Below are positions 33,582-42,598 of a stretch of DNA of 64,000 nucleotides, one piece after another. The stretch is from G963664115 sp965216035. Its GTDB lineage: Bacteria > Acidobacteriota > Terriglobia > 20CM-2-55-15. Location: positions 1-64,000 of the forward strand of contig CBDCFM010000016.1 of assembly GCA_965216035.1 (NCBI GenBank). Direction: 5' to 3'. A program made the translations under genes and the position numbers. The notes beneath the pieces were generated by a model. It was given only the letters and a program-made list of their open reading frames with translations. It made no database searches and was not told where the DNA came from. How positions within the stretch are numbered: position 1 is the stretch's first letter; each line of letters opens with the position of its first letter.

Positions 33582-35236
33582 ACGAACGTCACCTTGTTGA
33601 TTTCCCGCAGAGTGGTCACGCCTTCCAGAACCTTTGACAGCGCGGAGTCCCTCAGGAAGATCATTCCCTGATCGTGGGCTGCACGCTTGATTTCGGCGTT
33701 TGGTTTTCGGTCGACGATCATTTCGCGAATCCTGTCGGACAGGTCCAAAAGTTCGTATATGGCCGTGCGGCCCCGATATCCCGTACCGTTGCATTCAAGG
33801 CAACCTTCTCCTTCATAGAAGTCGATCGTCGAATATTTGTCGGCTGCGAGGTTGGATTCCAGCAGCGTCTCGCCCGAATATCGCACGGCCTTCTTACAAT
33901 TTGTGCAGATCACCCGAATCAGGCGCTGGGCTAAGATACAGTTGAGTGCGGAAACAAAATTGTACGGATCCACACCCATGTTCAGGAACCGGCCTAGAAC
34001 ATCAACAACGTTGTTAGCGTGCACAGTAGTGAAGACCAAATGTCCGGTCAGTGCAGATTGGATCGCAATCTGAGCTGTTTCCATATCGCGGATCTCTCCG
34101 ACCATCACCTTGTCGGGATCGTGGCGCAGAATGGAGCGCAATCCACGGGCGAACGTAAGACCCTTTTTTTCGTTCACGGGAATCTGAGTAATCCCGTTTA
34201 TTTGATATTCAACCGGATCTTCGATCGTAATGATCTTGTCTTCGTCGTTGCGTATCTCCATTAAAGCAGCGTAGAGCGTGGTGGTCTTGCCGCTACCCGT
34301 GGGTCCTGTCACGAGAACCATGCCGTAAGGTTCGTTGATGTAACGACGGAACTGCCGCATTTCTTCATCGGCAAAACCCACCACTTCCAGGCTCAGCGTC
34401 CGGAACTCCTCGTTGATCGATTCCTTGTCGAGGATCCGGATGACTGCATCCTCGCCGTGAATCGAAGGCATGATCGAGACGCGAAAATCTATCGAACGTC
34501 CCTTGTAGCGCGTCTTGAACCGGCCGTCCTGCGGTACACGCTTTTCAGAAATGTCCAGCTCCGACATCACCTTGATACGGGAAATAATCGTCCCGTGATG
34601 TTCCTTGGCAACGGGTTCCATAGCGAAACCCAACGTCCCATCGACGCGATATTTGACCACGACTTCCGACGCCCGCGTTTCGATGTGAATATCACTCGCC
34701 CTGCGTCCCAGAGCTGTGAAGATGATCGTATCGACCAGGCGGATGATCGGGCTGGACTCTCCCTGAGTGATGTTCTCGATCGTCATCGTCTCATCGCCGC
34801 TATCGTCATCGCGGATCAGATCGAGCCTGAAGCCCTCGGTCGCTTCGTCCAGCACCCGCTGCGTAGATTCCGACTTCTTGAGGAGCTCGCTGATTTCAGA
34901 CTGAGCCGCGACCTTAATGACCAGCGGCTTATCGAGAAGCGACATCACTTCATCTACTTCAACAAGATTGCTCGGGTCTGCCATCGCAATAACGAGGGAC
35001 TCACCCTCGACGGAGAGCGGTACGAAGTTGTAGCGGAACATCAGATCGACGGGCGTCGACCGCAGCAATTCCAGATCCAGGTGAGCGTCTTCGAGGTCCA
35101 CAAACTCGTATCGGTAGCGTTTGGCCAGCGCGCGTGCGCCTTCCTGTCCATTGACCTCCATAGTGGATTCATCGACCTTATCGATGGACTCATCGGCTTT
35201 ATCGATGTATTCATCGACGGGATGTTTCTCGTTCAT
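33578..35236 (-). CDS. Type IV pilus/type II secretion assembly ATPase (PilB/GspE)
   Basis: 552-residue hexameric ATPase. Ordered features: N-terminal MshEN-like domain (FVPLSVEGESLVIAMADPSN), RASDIHIETR, Walker A GPTGSGKTTTLYAAL, ITIEDPVEYQI (Asp box), RHDPDKVMVGEIRDMETA (Walker B), TTVHANN (His box), and the tetracysteine zinc site CTNCKK...CLECNGTGYRGR. The first 26 residues carry a short repeat of DKADES/DKVDES. Pilus or T2SS use cannot be told from the sequence; the neighbours PilM/N/O favour a pilus. Upstream is the PilC homologue with about 30 bp spacing. Confidence 0.9.
   Translation of the reverse strand: MNEKHPVDEYIDKADESIDKVDESTMEVNGQEGARALAKRYRYEFVDLEDAHLDLELLRSTPVDLMFRYNFVPLSVEGESLVIAMADPSNLVEVDEVMSLLDKPLVIKVAAQSEISELLKKSESTQRVLDEATEGFRLDLIRDDDSGDETMTIENITQGESSPIIRLVDTIIFTALGRRASDIHIETRASEVVVKYRVDGTLGFAMEPVAKEHHGTIISRIKVMSELDISEKRVPQDGRFKTRYKGRSIDFRVSIMPSIHGEDAVIRILDKESINEEFRTLSLEVVGFADEEMRQFRRYINEPYGMVLVTGPTGSGKTTTLYAALMEIRNDEDKIITIEDPVEYQINGITQIPVNEKKGLTFARGLRSILRHDPDKVMVGEIRDMETAQIAIQSALTGHLVFTTVHANNVVDVLGRFLNMGVDPYNFVSALNCILAQRLIRVICTNCKKAVRYSGETLLESNLAADKYSTIDFYEGEGCLECNGTGYRGRTAIYELLDLSDRIREMIVDRKPNAEIKRAAHDQGMIFLRDSALSKVLEGVTTLREINKVTFV
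35160..35224 (-). repeat. 18-bp degenerate repeat in the 5' end of the pilB gene
   Basis: About three units of GATGNANTCATCGACTTTA-like sequence encode YIDKADESIDKVDEST. In frame; likely slippage-prone. Confidence 0.6.
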
Positions 35237-35264
35237 GACTCGTTACTCGAGGGCCGGGCTTGGG

Positions 35265-36467
35265 CTAAGTCGCCACGGCACCGATACTGAAGATGGGCAG
35301 ATACAATGAAATCAAGATCGCCGCAACGAAAGCCGCAACGAAGATCAGGATGACCGGTTCAACCCAAGCCAGCAGAGCAGTCAGCCTCAGATCCAGATCT
35401 TCATCATAAAAATCGGCGACGTGATTCAACATGTCGGGCAAAGCGCCCGTCTGCTCGCCAACCTGAATCATTTCCAGCGCCAAATCCGGAAACCGTCGGG
35501 TTGTCTCCAGCGAATCTGCCAGAGACATCCCTTCACGTACCCGAGTCGTTCCTACGGCGATTGCATCGGCCACGACGCGGTTGCCCGAGGATTCGTGCGC
35601 GACCTCGAGCGCGGAAACCAAAGGAATTCCGCCCGACAGGAGTGTGGAAAGCGTCCGCGCCAGCTGAACGATCGCAAACATGGACCAAATCGTCCCAAGA
35701 ATGGGCATACGCAGCTTGAAGTCGTCGATCCAGATCCGTCCGCGGACGGAACCCGTCCACATTCTGAAGATGATGATCAGTCCCACTACCAGGGGTATCC
35801 CCAAAAATAGACCACCCTGGATGGTCGCGGAAACTGCGATCAGCACCTGGGTCGGCAAGGGCAAGCCCGCATTCAAGCCCTCATACAGCTCTGCAAACCG
35901 GGGAATGACATAGCCAAGAATCACCCCGACCATCACTATAGAAAGGACAACCAAAAAGGCCGGATAGATCAATGAATTGCGGAATTTCTTGGTGGCCGTC
36001 AGGATAGTTTTCTCGTAACGAACATAGCGTTGGATGACCTCCTCAAGGTTTCCACTGCGCTCGCCCGCGAAAATAGACGCCGTATACACTCTTGGGAATA
36101 CGCCCTCCTCTTCGAGCGCATCCGATAGAGAAATCCCCGTATACACCCGATCCCTTACTTTCTCAATATGGGAGCGCAGGCTCGGGTTGGTGATCCGAGT
36201 CCGAAGCAGGTCGAGAGACCGCAGGATTGGTAATCCTGCTCTAATCAACGCAACGAACTGCTGATTGAAAGCGATAAAGTCCTGCGGGGTGAAATGTTTT
36301 GTTTTTGCGCGGCCCAGGGACGGCAGCGACCAGATCCGGGGTTTGACAGACAGGGCGAGGCAACCCTGTTCGCGAACGCGGTCCTGAATTTCCTCGACAG
36401 TCTGCCCCACAAAGACTTCTCGGACGACATCACCGTTTGGCTTGGAATACCTGCAGTCGAATTCCAT
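35265..36467 (-). CDS. Pilus/secretion platform protein PilC/GspF (first copy)
   Basis: 400 residues, two GspF domains: the first around RAGLPILRSLDLLRTR ... AGERSGNLEEVIQR, with membrane helix FLVVLSIVMVGVILGYVIPRF, and the second around LSGGIPLVSALEVAHES ... GEQTGALPDMLNHVADFYDEDLD, followed by the final membrane helix PVILIFVAAFVAAILISLYLPIFSI. It forms the inner-membrane platform with PilB. A different homologue sits at the window end. Confidence 0.9.
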   Translation of the reverse strand: MEFDCRYSKPNGDVVREVFVGQTVEEIQDRVREQGCLALSVKPRIWSLPSLGRAKTKHFTPQDFIAFNQQFVALIRAGLPILRSLDLLRTRITNPSLRSHIEKVRDRVYTGISLSDALEEEGVFPRVYTASIFAGERSGNLEEVIQRYVRYEKTILTATKKFRNSLIYPAFLVVLSIVMVGVILGYVIPRFAELYEGLNAGLPLPTQVLIAVSATIQGGLFLGIPLVVGLIIIFRMWTGSVRGRIWIDDFKLRMPILGTIWSMFAIVQLARTLSTLLSGGIPLVSALEVAHESSGNRVVADAIAVGTTRVREGMSLADSLETTRRFPDLALEMIQVGEQTGALPDMLNHVADFYDEDLDLRLTALLAWVEPVILIFVAAFVAAILISLYLPIFSIGAVAT

Positions 36468-36504
36468 ACCTTACCTACAGGCACCCACTGGTGGAGCTGG
36501 AGGG

Positions 36505-37194
36505 CTACTGTGCGATCCCGTCCACAACTTCAGCTCCGGCCGGGGGCATAAATTCGAACAACGATCGATCCAGACCTGTGTTGGTTTCGATCCGGTCGAA
36601 AACGAACTCCGAAACGGAATCGTCCACATACGTCATCCGGAGTCTCCGGATATCAAAGGTCGCCGGGTCCACATCCAGCACGACTTCGTCGACGTCCGAT
36701 TCCCGCCGCGGGTACATCCTGAGAACCTCCGTGCCAGGCACCCTCGGGGGAATCCCCGCCGGGTTCAACCCAATGCTCGTAAACTCGCTCTCGAGATCCG
36801 ACCGGCCGAGCAGGAACATGATGGGAATCCGGTCATCGAAGGTATTACCCACCCTGTCACGGTTCACCTGCTGCTCGGATGGAATGTAGAGGTATGCGGT
36901 TTCGCCGTCTGTCACGAAGAGTTTCTCCTCTGGCGTCCGATACTCCCACCGCATCATCCGTGGTCGCCTCAGGTATAAGTGACCCTCCTCCTGTACCGTT
37001 CGGTTCAATGGATCTTCATAAATCTGCAAAAAATCCGCGGACAGGTCATTCATGCGTTCGAGTTTGTCTTCGAGGCCATCCAGGAGAGTCACCAATCCAA
37101 GCGACTGTCCCTGGGCATTCGCAGACCACAAGATCAATGCCCCGACAAGTGGCGCCAGGGCCGGCAGGATATTTTTCCCGCTGTTGAGGCTCAT
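36505..37194 (-). CDS. lolA: Outer-membrane lipoprotein carrier LolA
   Basis: 229 residues. Signal peptide ILPALAPLVGALILWSANAQG, then MNDLSADFLQIYEDPLNRTVQEEGHLYLRRPRMMRWEY, the conserved LolA start, and FVTDGETAYLYIPSEQQV plus the later beta strands. It carries lipoproteins through the periplasm from LolCDE to LolB. 37 bp before the PilC start, so possibly the first gene of the pilus operon; LolA may assist a pilotin or other lipoprotein of the apparatus. Confidence 0.87.
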   Translation of the reverse strand: MSLNSGKNILPALAPLVGALILWSANAQGQSLGLVTLLDGLEDKLERMNDLSADFLQIYEDPLNRTVQEEGHLYLRRPRMMRWEYRTPEEKLFVTDGETAYLYIPSEQQVNRDRVGNTFDDRIPIMFLLGRSDLESEFTSIGLNPAGIPPRVPGTEVLRMYPRRESDVDEVVLDVDPATFDIRRLRMTYVDDSVSEFVFDRIETNTGLDRSLFEFMPPAGAEVVDGIAQ

Positions 37195-37292
37195 GAAAAC
37201 AGTCTAACCCAGATCGGGAAGAAATCGTTTTGGGTCCAGATGGGCTACTGACTCGGCGGGCAAAGGGCGAGGGCTCTGGGAAAGACCGGCGA

Positions 37293-37742
37293 CTATCCCA
37301 CCGGATCTCCAGCACTGATGCCGGAGGGCAGGACTTCCCCCGCGGCTGCGTCTCGATAACGGACGACGTAGTCCACCCCAGAATAGTAGTTGTATCGGCC
37401 GCCGGTACCCGATACGACTGCGGAAATAGTGTAGTCAGCACTTCCAATTGTGTACGCGCTGTAGGCATAGCCGGCCACCAATACTCCATTTGTCGTAAAG
37501 CGATCGTCGATCATTGCCGCTCCGGACAATGCCACAATATCTCCGAAAGTGCCGTTTGTAGAAAGGTAGTTAATCTGCGCCGCATTGATGTTCTTCAGCG
37601 TCGAGACCGCTGCGGTCTCGTTCGCGGCCTGCCGGGATCGAACTAGACTGGGAATCGCAATCGTTGCAATGATCAAGATGATTGCAACTACGATCAGGAG
37701 TTCCAGGAGGGAAAAGCCGTGGGGTGCGGAGATTTTTTTCAT
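37293..37742 (-). CDS. Type IV pilin (pilin 1)
   Basis: 149 residues. A GGGAGG ribosome binding site precedes the ATG at 37742, selected over an upstream GTG-type extension. Prepilin leader MKKISAPHG with cleavage G|F, then FSLLELLIVVAIILIIATIAIPSL with the essential +5 Glu, followed by the acidobacterial-type core RSRQAANETAAVSTLKNINAAQINY. The C-terminal domain is small and beta-rich (YNYYSGVDYVVRY) without a cysteine pair. Shares N-terminal 30 residues almost exactly with pilin 2, 115 bp upstream in the same direction. Confidence 0.92.
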   Translation of the reverse strand: MKKISAPHGFSLLELLIVVAIILIIATIAIPSLVRSRQAANETAAVSTLKNINAAQINYLSTNGTFGDIVALSGAAMIDDRFTTNGVLVAGYAYSAYTIGSADYTISAVVSGTGGRYNYYSGVDYVVRYRDAAAGEVLPSGISAGDPVG

Positions 37743-37773
37743 CTTGACCTCCCCTCGAAACATTCGTGCGGCG

Positions 37774-37804
37774 GGTGATGAGGGGACCCAGTCCCCTCAT
37801 CACC
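37774..37804 (-). promoter_or_regulatory. Strong hairpin between the two pilin genes
   Basis: Perfect 13-bp stem (GGTGATGAGGGGA with TCCCCTCATCACC) and a 5-nt loop, after the pilin 2 stop and 32 bases before the pilin 1 start on the minus strand. No run of U follows, so it is an attenuator, a processing or stabilising hairpin, or a factor-dependent terminator. Confidence 0.55.
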
Positions 37805-37857
37805 TGGAACGCTCAGGCGAGCAGTCTCTGAAAACATCCGGTCCGAGAGCCCGAAGG

Positions 37858-38304
37858 CTAACCGACTGGAGTCCCCGTAGTCGCAGTGCCCGGCAGCGTC
37901 TCTCCTGGCGCCGCAGAGTTATAGCGCACGACGCCGTCCGGACCGCTGTAATAATTGAATCGGGCACTGGTGCCGTCGACAGTCGCTGAAACCACGTAGT
38001 CACCCGTGCCGCCGGCTACCGGATACAGGTTATAGGTGTACCCGCCCACAATCAGGCCGTCAGCCGAGAACCGGCTATCGAGCAGGCCCGAAGTATTCAG
38101 GTTTGGAAAACTTCCGAAGTTGCCGTTTGTGGAAACATACGTTATCTGTGATGTGTTGATCGCCCGGATGTTCGAAACAGCACCGGACTCATTCGCAGCC
38201 TGCCGCGACCGCAGCAAGCTAGGGATAGCGATCGTCGCAATGATCAGAATGATCGCGACAACGATCAGCAACTCTAAAAGCGAAAACCCACGATTCTTAT
38301 TCAT
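37858..38304 (-). CDS. Type IV pilin (pilin 2)
   Basis: 148 residues. The frame is open to 38565, but the prepilin leader MNKNRG fixes the start at the ATG at 38304, preceded by GGGAGGG. Cleavage G|F then FSLLELLIVVAIILIIATIAIPSL, and RSRQAANESGAVSNIRAINTSQITY. The C-terminal half is Gly/Ser/Thr-rich (GGTGDYVVSATVDGTSARFNYYSG, GTATTGTPVG), which could be sites of glycosylation. A sigma-54-type promoter lies about 185 bp upstream. Confidence 0.92.
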   Translation of the reverse strand: MNKNRGFSLLELLIVVAIILIIATIAIPSLLRSRQAANESGAVSNIRAINTSQITYVSTNGNFGSFPNLNTSGLLDSRFSADGLIVGGYTYNLYPVAGGTGDYVVSATVDGTSARFNYYSGPDGVVRYNSAAPGETLPGTATTGTPVG

Positions 38305-38488
38305 TCTTTCGTTCCCTCCCAGGGAATGGGGCCGGATGGCTCCAGGACCTTCATATCTCTCTCGTCTAAAGCACGTTACGGTTGCGACAAGACCACCGTC
38401 AACAATAAATTTCGTCCCTGTCGAGGGTCCCGTTGCCAGCATTCTGGTGGTCACAATAAGCACTGAAAACCGGACCGCCATTCTAGTA

Positions 38489-38504
38489 TGCAATCGCGAG
38501 GCCA
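38489..38504 (-). promoter_or_regulatory. Sigma-54 (-24/-12) promoter upstream of pilin 2
   Basis: On the minus strand the sequence TGGCCTCGCGATTGCA matches TGGC-N8-TTGC-like consensus, with GG and GC exactly 10 bp apart. The 5' untranslated region would be about 170 nt. A sigma-54-dependent regulator gene lies at 61 kb. Confidence 0.55.
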
Positions 38505-38643
38505 CAAGATCCAGAGCGAGTCTTTCCTTGCACTTGCGGATGCCATACCGCCCTGAAAGAGACAAATTTTGTCACTTCACGTACAAAAAAGGGCATATGA
38601 ATACCATCGAGTAACGCTGACAACCGGGTAGTATCAGGAACCG
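38505..38643. other. Upstream region of pilins and ligase gene
   Basis: Divergent promoter region between pilin 2 and the ligase-like gene. It contains the AT-rich segment AAATTTTGTCACTTCACG, a possible activator site by position. No gene here. Confidence 0.35.
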
Positions 38644-40605
38644 ATGATCGAGCCAGAGACAGTGAAGCCCACAGCGGCAGGGGCGACGCAACAGTCATCG
38701 AGACTGCGTCTCCTGGCTGGATTCGCGGTCGTTCTAATGGTTTTCATCACTCCATTCGGAAGCGAATCCACCGCCGGATGGGCCATTTTCGTGCACCGTG
38801 CATTGTTGTTAAGCATCGCCGGGATCTGCCTGGCCAGCCTTCGCGATCGGGAGACGCTCGATTTCGGGATCGGATTCTACGCTCTGGCCGGCGCCAGCCT
38901 GTTCGTGATGTTACTGACGGTCTGGGGCAGCGAAAGAAACCTCTTTGACGGTTTTCACCTCTGGTACCACCACGTGCTCTTCGCCCTTTTCTTCGTCTCA
39001 ATCGCACGATTCAACTGCACTCAATCGCTTCGATGGAGGGCGAAAATACTGGCATCGGTAACGCTCGTAATCGTTGGCCACCTGGCCTGGAGTCTCTTCA
39101 CGGAAATTCCACCACTTTCGGGGCCTTTCGTGAACCCCAACTATTTTGGCTCCTATCTGCTGGTGGGTTTCTCAATCAGCCTCGCAACAGCTGCCCGTCA
39201 CGAAGCGATTCGCTGGCGCGTTCTGGGAGCCTTCTCAGCAGTGTTTCTGCTGTATGGAATCACCCAGACACTGTCTCGCGGCGCCCTCGTGGCCGCAGTC
39301 GGCGTCACGGTCCTGGCGCTGTACGATATCAATCGGAAGCTGCAGGTCGCGGCAGCAATCGGGCTGATCGTCCTGCTGGCAGGCTTCAGCCCGCAGCTGG
39401 TCAACAAGTTCACTGATATCGGGACCTTCGATCCGTACAACTACATGCGCCCTCAAGTATGGAGAAGTACTTTAAATATGATAGGCGAGCACCCACTGTC
39501 CGGGCTGGGGATGAGCGCCTATGAGGACTCGGCCAGTCGTTTCCCTGCAGCAGTTGAAGGAACGGTCGGTCGTTACGCGCGACGCCACAAGATGGCCCAC
39601 TCCGAATACCTCCAATACACGGCTGAAATTGGCATTCCCGGAGCCTTGCTGTTTCTGTCCCTTCTAGCCTATTTATTTCTGGCCATGGCGAGCGCACGGG
39701 CGAGACCCCCGGCGAACGTAGCGTTTCTGAGAGAAGCGGGTTTTCTGGCGGCCGCGGGCATCGGCGCGCACGCGCTCGTGGACAACAACTTCAGCGTCCC
39801 AGTTGTGGCTGCGGTCCTGACGGTAGTGGCCCTGGCGCCCCTGCCCCTGCCGCGTTACTCCAGCATCCGTCTGCCGCGCTCCGTTGAAGGCAAGACGGCC
39901 TTGGCGCTCGTGTGTGTCGCACTGTTCACCCACTCCACCGTCGTTCCGGCCTTGGCGATTTACTTCAACGAGGCCGGACAACGCGAGTTTCAGAACCAAC
40001 AGTTCGACGCGGCGGAACGGGCCCACCGGCGTGCCGTCGCACTGGCTCCCGACCATCCAATGCTTCTGACAAATCTGGGCACGATGTATCTGGACCGATT
40101 CTCACGGACTCGGGATTTGCACTGGCTCAACACTGCCGATGCATTCTTCTTGCGTGCCGTGACCCTGAATCCCAACTTCATAGTGGGTTGGAGGCAGCGC
40201 CACGCGGTCCTCACGCGGAAACTGAACACCAATGGATTTGATTCTTCCGAACTGCAATTGCAGTTGATCGAAAACGCACGTGAAGTCCTGAAAGTCGATC
40301 CCGTCAGCGTGTTTGTGCGTCGCAACCTTGCTGAAGCTCTGAATTCGCTGGGGAGGCGCGACGAGGCAATCCGGGAACTCACTCGCGCCATCGAGCTCGA
40401 ACCAAATTTTGTCCCGGCATTCCGGGGGCTCGCCCAGTTGTATGAAGAAGCGGGCGACAGCGCGCGGAGCGAATCGGCAGGCCGGGAAGCGGAGCGAATC
40501 TTAACCGAGTTCCAGAATACAGAAGAGATGAACGGTTACGAACGCGACCTGCTTGGAATCGGAATCCAGGGACTCGGACCTCAGGCAAGGCTGACCGACG
40601 AATGA
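38644..40605 (+). CDS. O-antigen ligase-like (Wzy_C) membrane protein with C-terminal TPR domain
   Basis: 653 residues with about 10-12 membrane helices followed by a soluble tail. The periplasmic segment around SGPFVNPNYFGSYL and HPLSGLGMSAYEDSASRFP with HKMAHSEYLQYTAEIGIPG is the ligase/polymerase (Wzy_C) signature region with conserved Arg/His. The tail from about 470 has TPR-like repeats (EFQNQQFDAAERAHRRAVAL, LAEALNSLGRRDEAIRELTRAIEL). Transfers undecaprenyl-linked glycan to an acceptor: lipid A core, another glycan, or a protein (as in PglL/TfpO). Divergent from the pilin genes. Confidence 0.83.
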   Translation: MIEPETVKPTAAGATQQSSRLRLLAGFAVVLMVFITPFGSESTAGWAIFVHRALLLSIAGICLASLRDRETLDFGIGFYALAGASLFVMLLTVWGSERNLFDGFHLWYHHVLFALFFVSIARFNCTQSLRWRAKILASVTLVIVGHLAWSLFTEIPPLSGPFVNPNYFGSYLLVGFSISLATAARHEAIRWRVLGAFSAVFLLYGITQTLSRGALVAAVGVTVLALYDINRKLQVAAAIGLIVLLAGFSPQLVNKFTDIGTFDPYNYMRPQVWRSTLNMIGEHPLSGLGMSAYEDSASRFPAAVEGTVGRYARRHKMAHSEYLQYTAEIGIPGALLFLSLLAYLFLAMASARARPPANVAFLREAGFLAAAGIGAHALVDNNFSVPVVAAVLTVVALAPLPLPRYSSIRLPRSVEGKTALALVCVALFTHSTVVPALAIYFNEAGQREFQNQQFDAAERAHRRAVALAPDHPMLLTNLGTMYLDRFSRTRDLHWLNTADAFFLRAVTLNPNFIVGWRQRHAVLTRKLNTNGFDSSELQLQLIENAREVLKVDPVSVFVRRNLAEALNSLGRRDEAIRELTRAIELEPNFVPAFRGLAQLYEEAGDSARSESAGREAERILTEFQNTEEMNGYERDLLGIGIQGLGPQARLTDE

Positions 40606-42353
40606 ACCAAGACCGGGGAAGAACAGCCCAGCTGCTGGCGCTGTCTGCGATGGCCGGAGTAATCCTCGCACCGCCGGAGGTGTTCGGCTCCGGACGTATG
40701 CTTCTGGTTTTGTGCTCGACCTTCGCTCTGTTAATTCTGATGCTGGACGGAAAGATCCCGTCTCATTTCCTGTGGAGCGGCGTGGCGGGCACGGTGTTTC
40801 TGGTCTGGCACGCGTTGTGGATTTCGATCGACGCTTACCGATCCGTGGAGTTCTTCGAAATCCTCTGGTCCTACTATTGTCTTTTTGGCGTCTTCTACTA
40901 CACCTCTCAGGACTCCAGAGTCCGGGTGGCTGTTGCGATTGTTCTGCTATCGGTTGTCGTCTCAACGTACGGAATTTATGAGTTCGTGTGGGGCAACACC
41001 AGTTACACCCTGTCGATCTCAGCCGACACGAACGAGATCATCCGGACACCGATTCTGGACGCGACATCCAGGCCCCGCATCATGTCCACGTTCGCAATGC
41101 CGGGCACACTCTGGGGCTTCTTGCTCATTGCGCTACCTTTCCACGCAATGTTGTGGAAACAGTCCCGAACATCGATCCGGACCGGCCTTGCCCTCAGCGT
41201 TGGGCTGGGGCTGACGGCAAGCGCCCTGACCCGGTCTTTTGGGTTTGTCGCCGGCCTTCTGGCTGTTGTGCTGGCCTGGTTGCTTATGCGGCCGGGAGAC
41301 TGGCGCCGACGTGCGGTCGGGTTTGCTGTCATCGGGCTGCTGGTGCTGTTGGGCACCGGGATCTATTCCGTCCGTGCGGGCGGGTATGATCCCGTGTCCC
41401 TTCGACTGCAGAACTGGTTAACCGCTGTAGAGATATTTGCGGCCTACCCATTCGGCACAGGATTGAACAATTTTGCTGTTGCATACCTTCAACATCAGCA
41501 GCTCAGCGCCAACGAAAGCCAGTACGCCCATAACACTCCCCTGCAACTGTTGTCAGAAACAGGGGCCTTTGGACTGGTCGCCGGGATCCTACTTGTCGTT
41601 TATCTGGTGAGACACCGGAGGAGTCTTTCCAAACTGGTGCGCGAAGACGAGTACATCGCCCTGGCACTGGTGATCTGGATCGTTCACAACCTGATCGACA
41701 TCGATCTGTATTTCGCCAGCGTAGGAGCGGTGGGCGTCATCCTCCTAAGCGTCCTGTGCGCTTCGATGCGTCATGAAAGCCTCCCCATCACGCCCGCGAA
41801 GCCGCTGTCGAAATGGGTGCTGGGAAGTATTGGCGCGGTTTCGGTCGCGATCATAGTTTCCTCCGGTGTCGTCTATGTTAGCGGCGAACTACTCCGAAGG
41901 GCCCAAACCGAATTGAGTTACCTTGAAGTGGCCCAGGCCCATCAGACTCTGGAGTCCGCAACCACGTTCAACCCGTTCAACTCAAGCATCCTCCACGAAG
42001 CGGGCCAGGTCGCCCTGGAGATGTACCAGGACACACAGGAGGGGCACTATCTGGAACAATCCCGGGAATACTTTGCCGACGCCGTGCGCCTCAGTCCAAA
42101 CAAAGTAGGTCCCCATCTGGGCCTGGCACTCACGCTGTCGACCGTGGATCGAACCCACGAGGCACTGGCGGAACTGGAGATCGCCCAGTATATGCACCCG
42201 TATAGCCGATACGTGAGTTCACTCCGCCGGTTGGTCGAAAATAGGCAATCGCCCGAACCCCCGCCGGAAGTCCCAGAGGCTCAAGACATCCTGATCGGTC
42301 CGGACGTCCCAGAGGGCACGGGTGCTCCGGGTCCAGTCGAAGCGACCCCGTAG
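40602..42353 (+). CDS. Second O-antigen ligase-like membrane protein
   Basis: 583 residues, overlapping the preceding gene by 4 bp (ATGA). About 11 membrane helices; periplasmic motif region ASRPRIMSTFAMPGTLWGFLL, and AAYPFGTGLNNFAVAYLQHQQLSANESQYAHNTPLQLLSETGAFGL with the HN pair in the same place as HSEY. The C-terminal part has a TPR-like region (VAQAHQTLESATTFNPFNS, LEQSREYFADAVRLSPN). Tandem ligase-like genes of this kind may have different acceptors or one may be the polymerase. Confidence 0.8.
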   Translation: MNQDRGRTAQLLALSAMAGVILAPPEVFGSGRMLLVLCSTFALLILMLDGKIPSHFLWSGVAGTVFLVWHALWISIDAYRSVEFFEILWSYYCLFGVFYYTSQDSRVRVAVAIVLLSVVVSTYGIYEFVWGNTSYTLSISADTNEIIRTPILDATSRPRIMSTFAMPGTLWGFLLIALPFHAMLWKQSRTSIRTGLALSVGLGLTASALTRSFGFVAGLLAVVLAWLLMRPGDWRRRAVGFAVIGLLVLLGTGIYSVRAGGYDPVSLRLQNWLTAVEIFAAYPFGTGLNNFAVAYLQHQQLSANESQYAHNTPLQLLSETGAFGLVAGILLVVYLVRHRRSLSKLVREDEYIALALVIWIVHNLIDIDLYFASVGAVGVILLSVLCASMRHESLPITPAKPLSKWVLGSIGAVSVAIIVSSGVVYVSGELLRRAQTELSYLEVAQAHQTLESATTFNPFNSSILHEAGQVALEMYQDTQEGHYLEQSREYFADAVRLSPNKVGPHLGLALTLSTVDRTHEALAELEIAQYMHPYSRYVSSLRRLVENRQSPEPPPEVPEAQDILIGPDVPEGTGAPGPVEATP

Positions 42354-42598
42354 CTATTTAGAGTTTTGGCAGGGCGGGTGCTCTTACTTCAGCGGATGTA
42401 CACCGTGACCGATCATCAGAACACCCACATTGTCAGGGTCACAACAAACGACATCCAGCTGAATCAACAGGGCTTACAGTTCACCCGTAGCAGCTCGGAC
42501 TCCTCCCCGAACCTGATTGCTGTCCTGACTTGTGCCAATATTTTGGATAGAAGTCGGAATTCTGACATGCTATTGGGATTGACTATCAAAGCGTTGTC
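42354..42598. other. Intergenic region without recognised feature
   Basis: 245 bp before the nucleotidyltransferase gene. No gene and no clear promoter motif. Confidence 0.3.

Noticed and set aside
34457..35290. 277-codon plus-strand frame
   Set aside because: Antisense to the pilB-like gene; no start signal and His/Arg-rich composition typical of a shadow.
38514..38531. Another GG/GC pair resembling sigma-54 (TGGCATCCGCAAGTGCA)
   Set aside because: Spacing between GG and GC is 11, not 10, so it does not fit as well as the site at 38489-38504.
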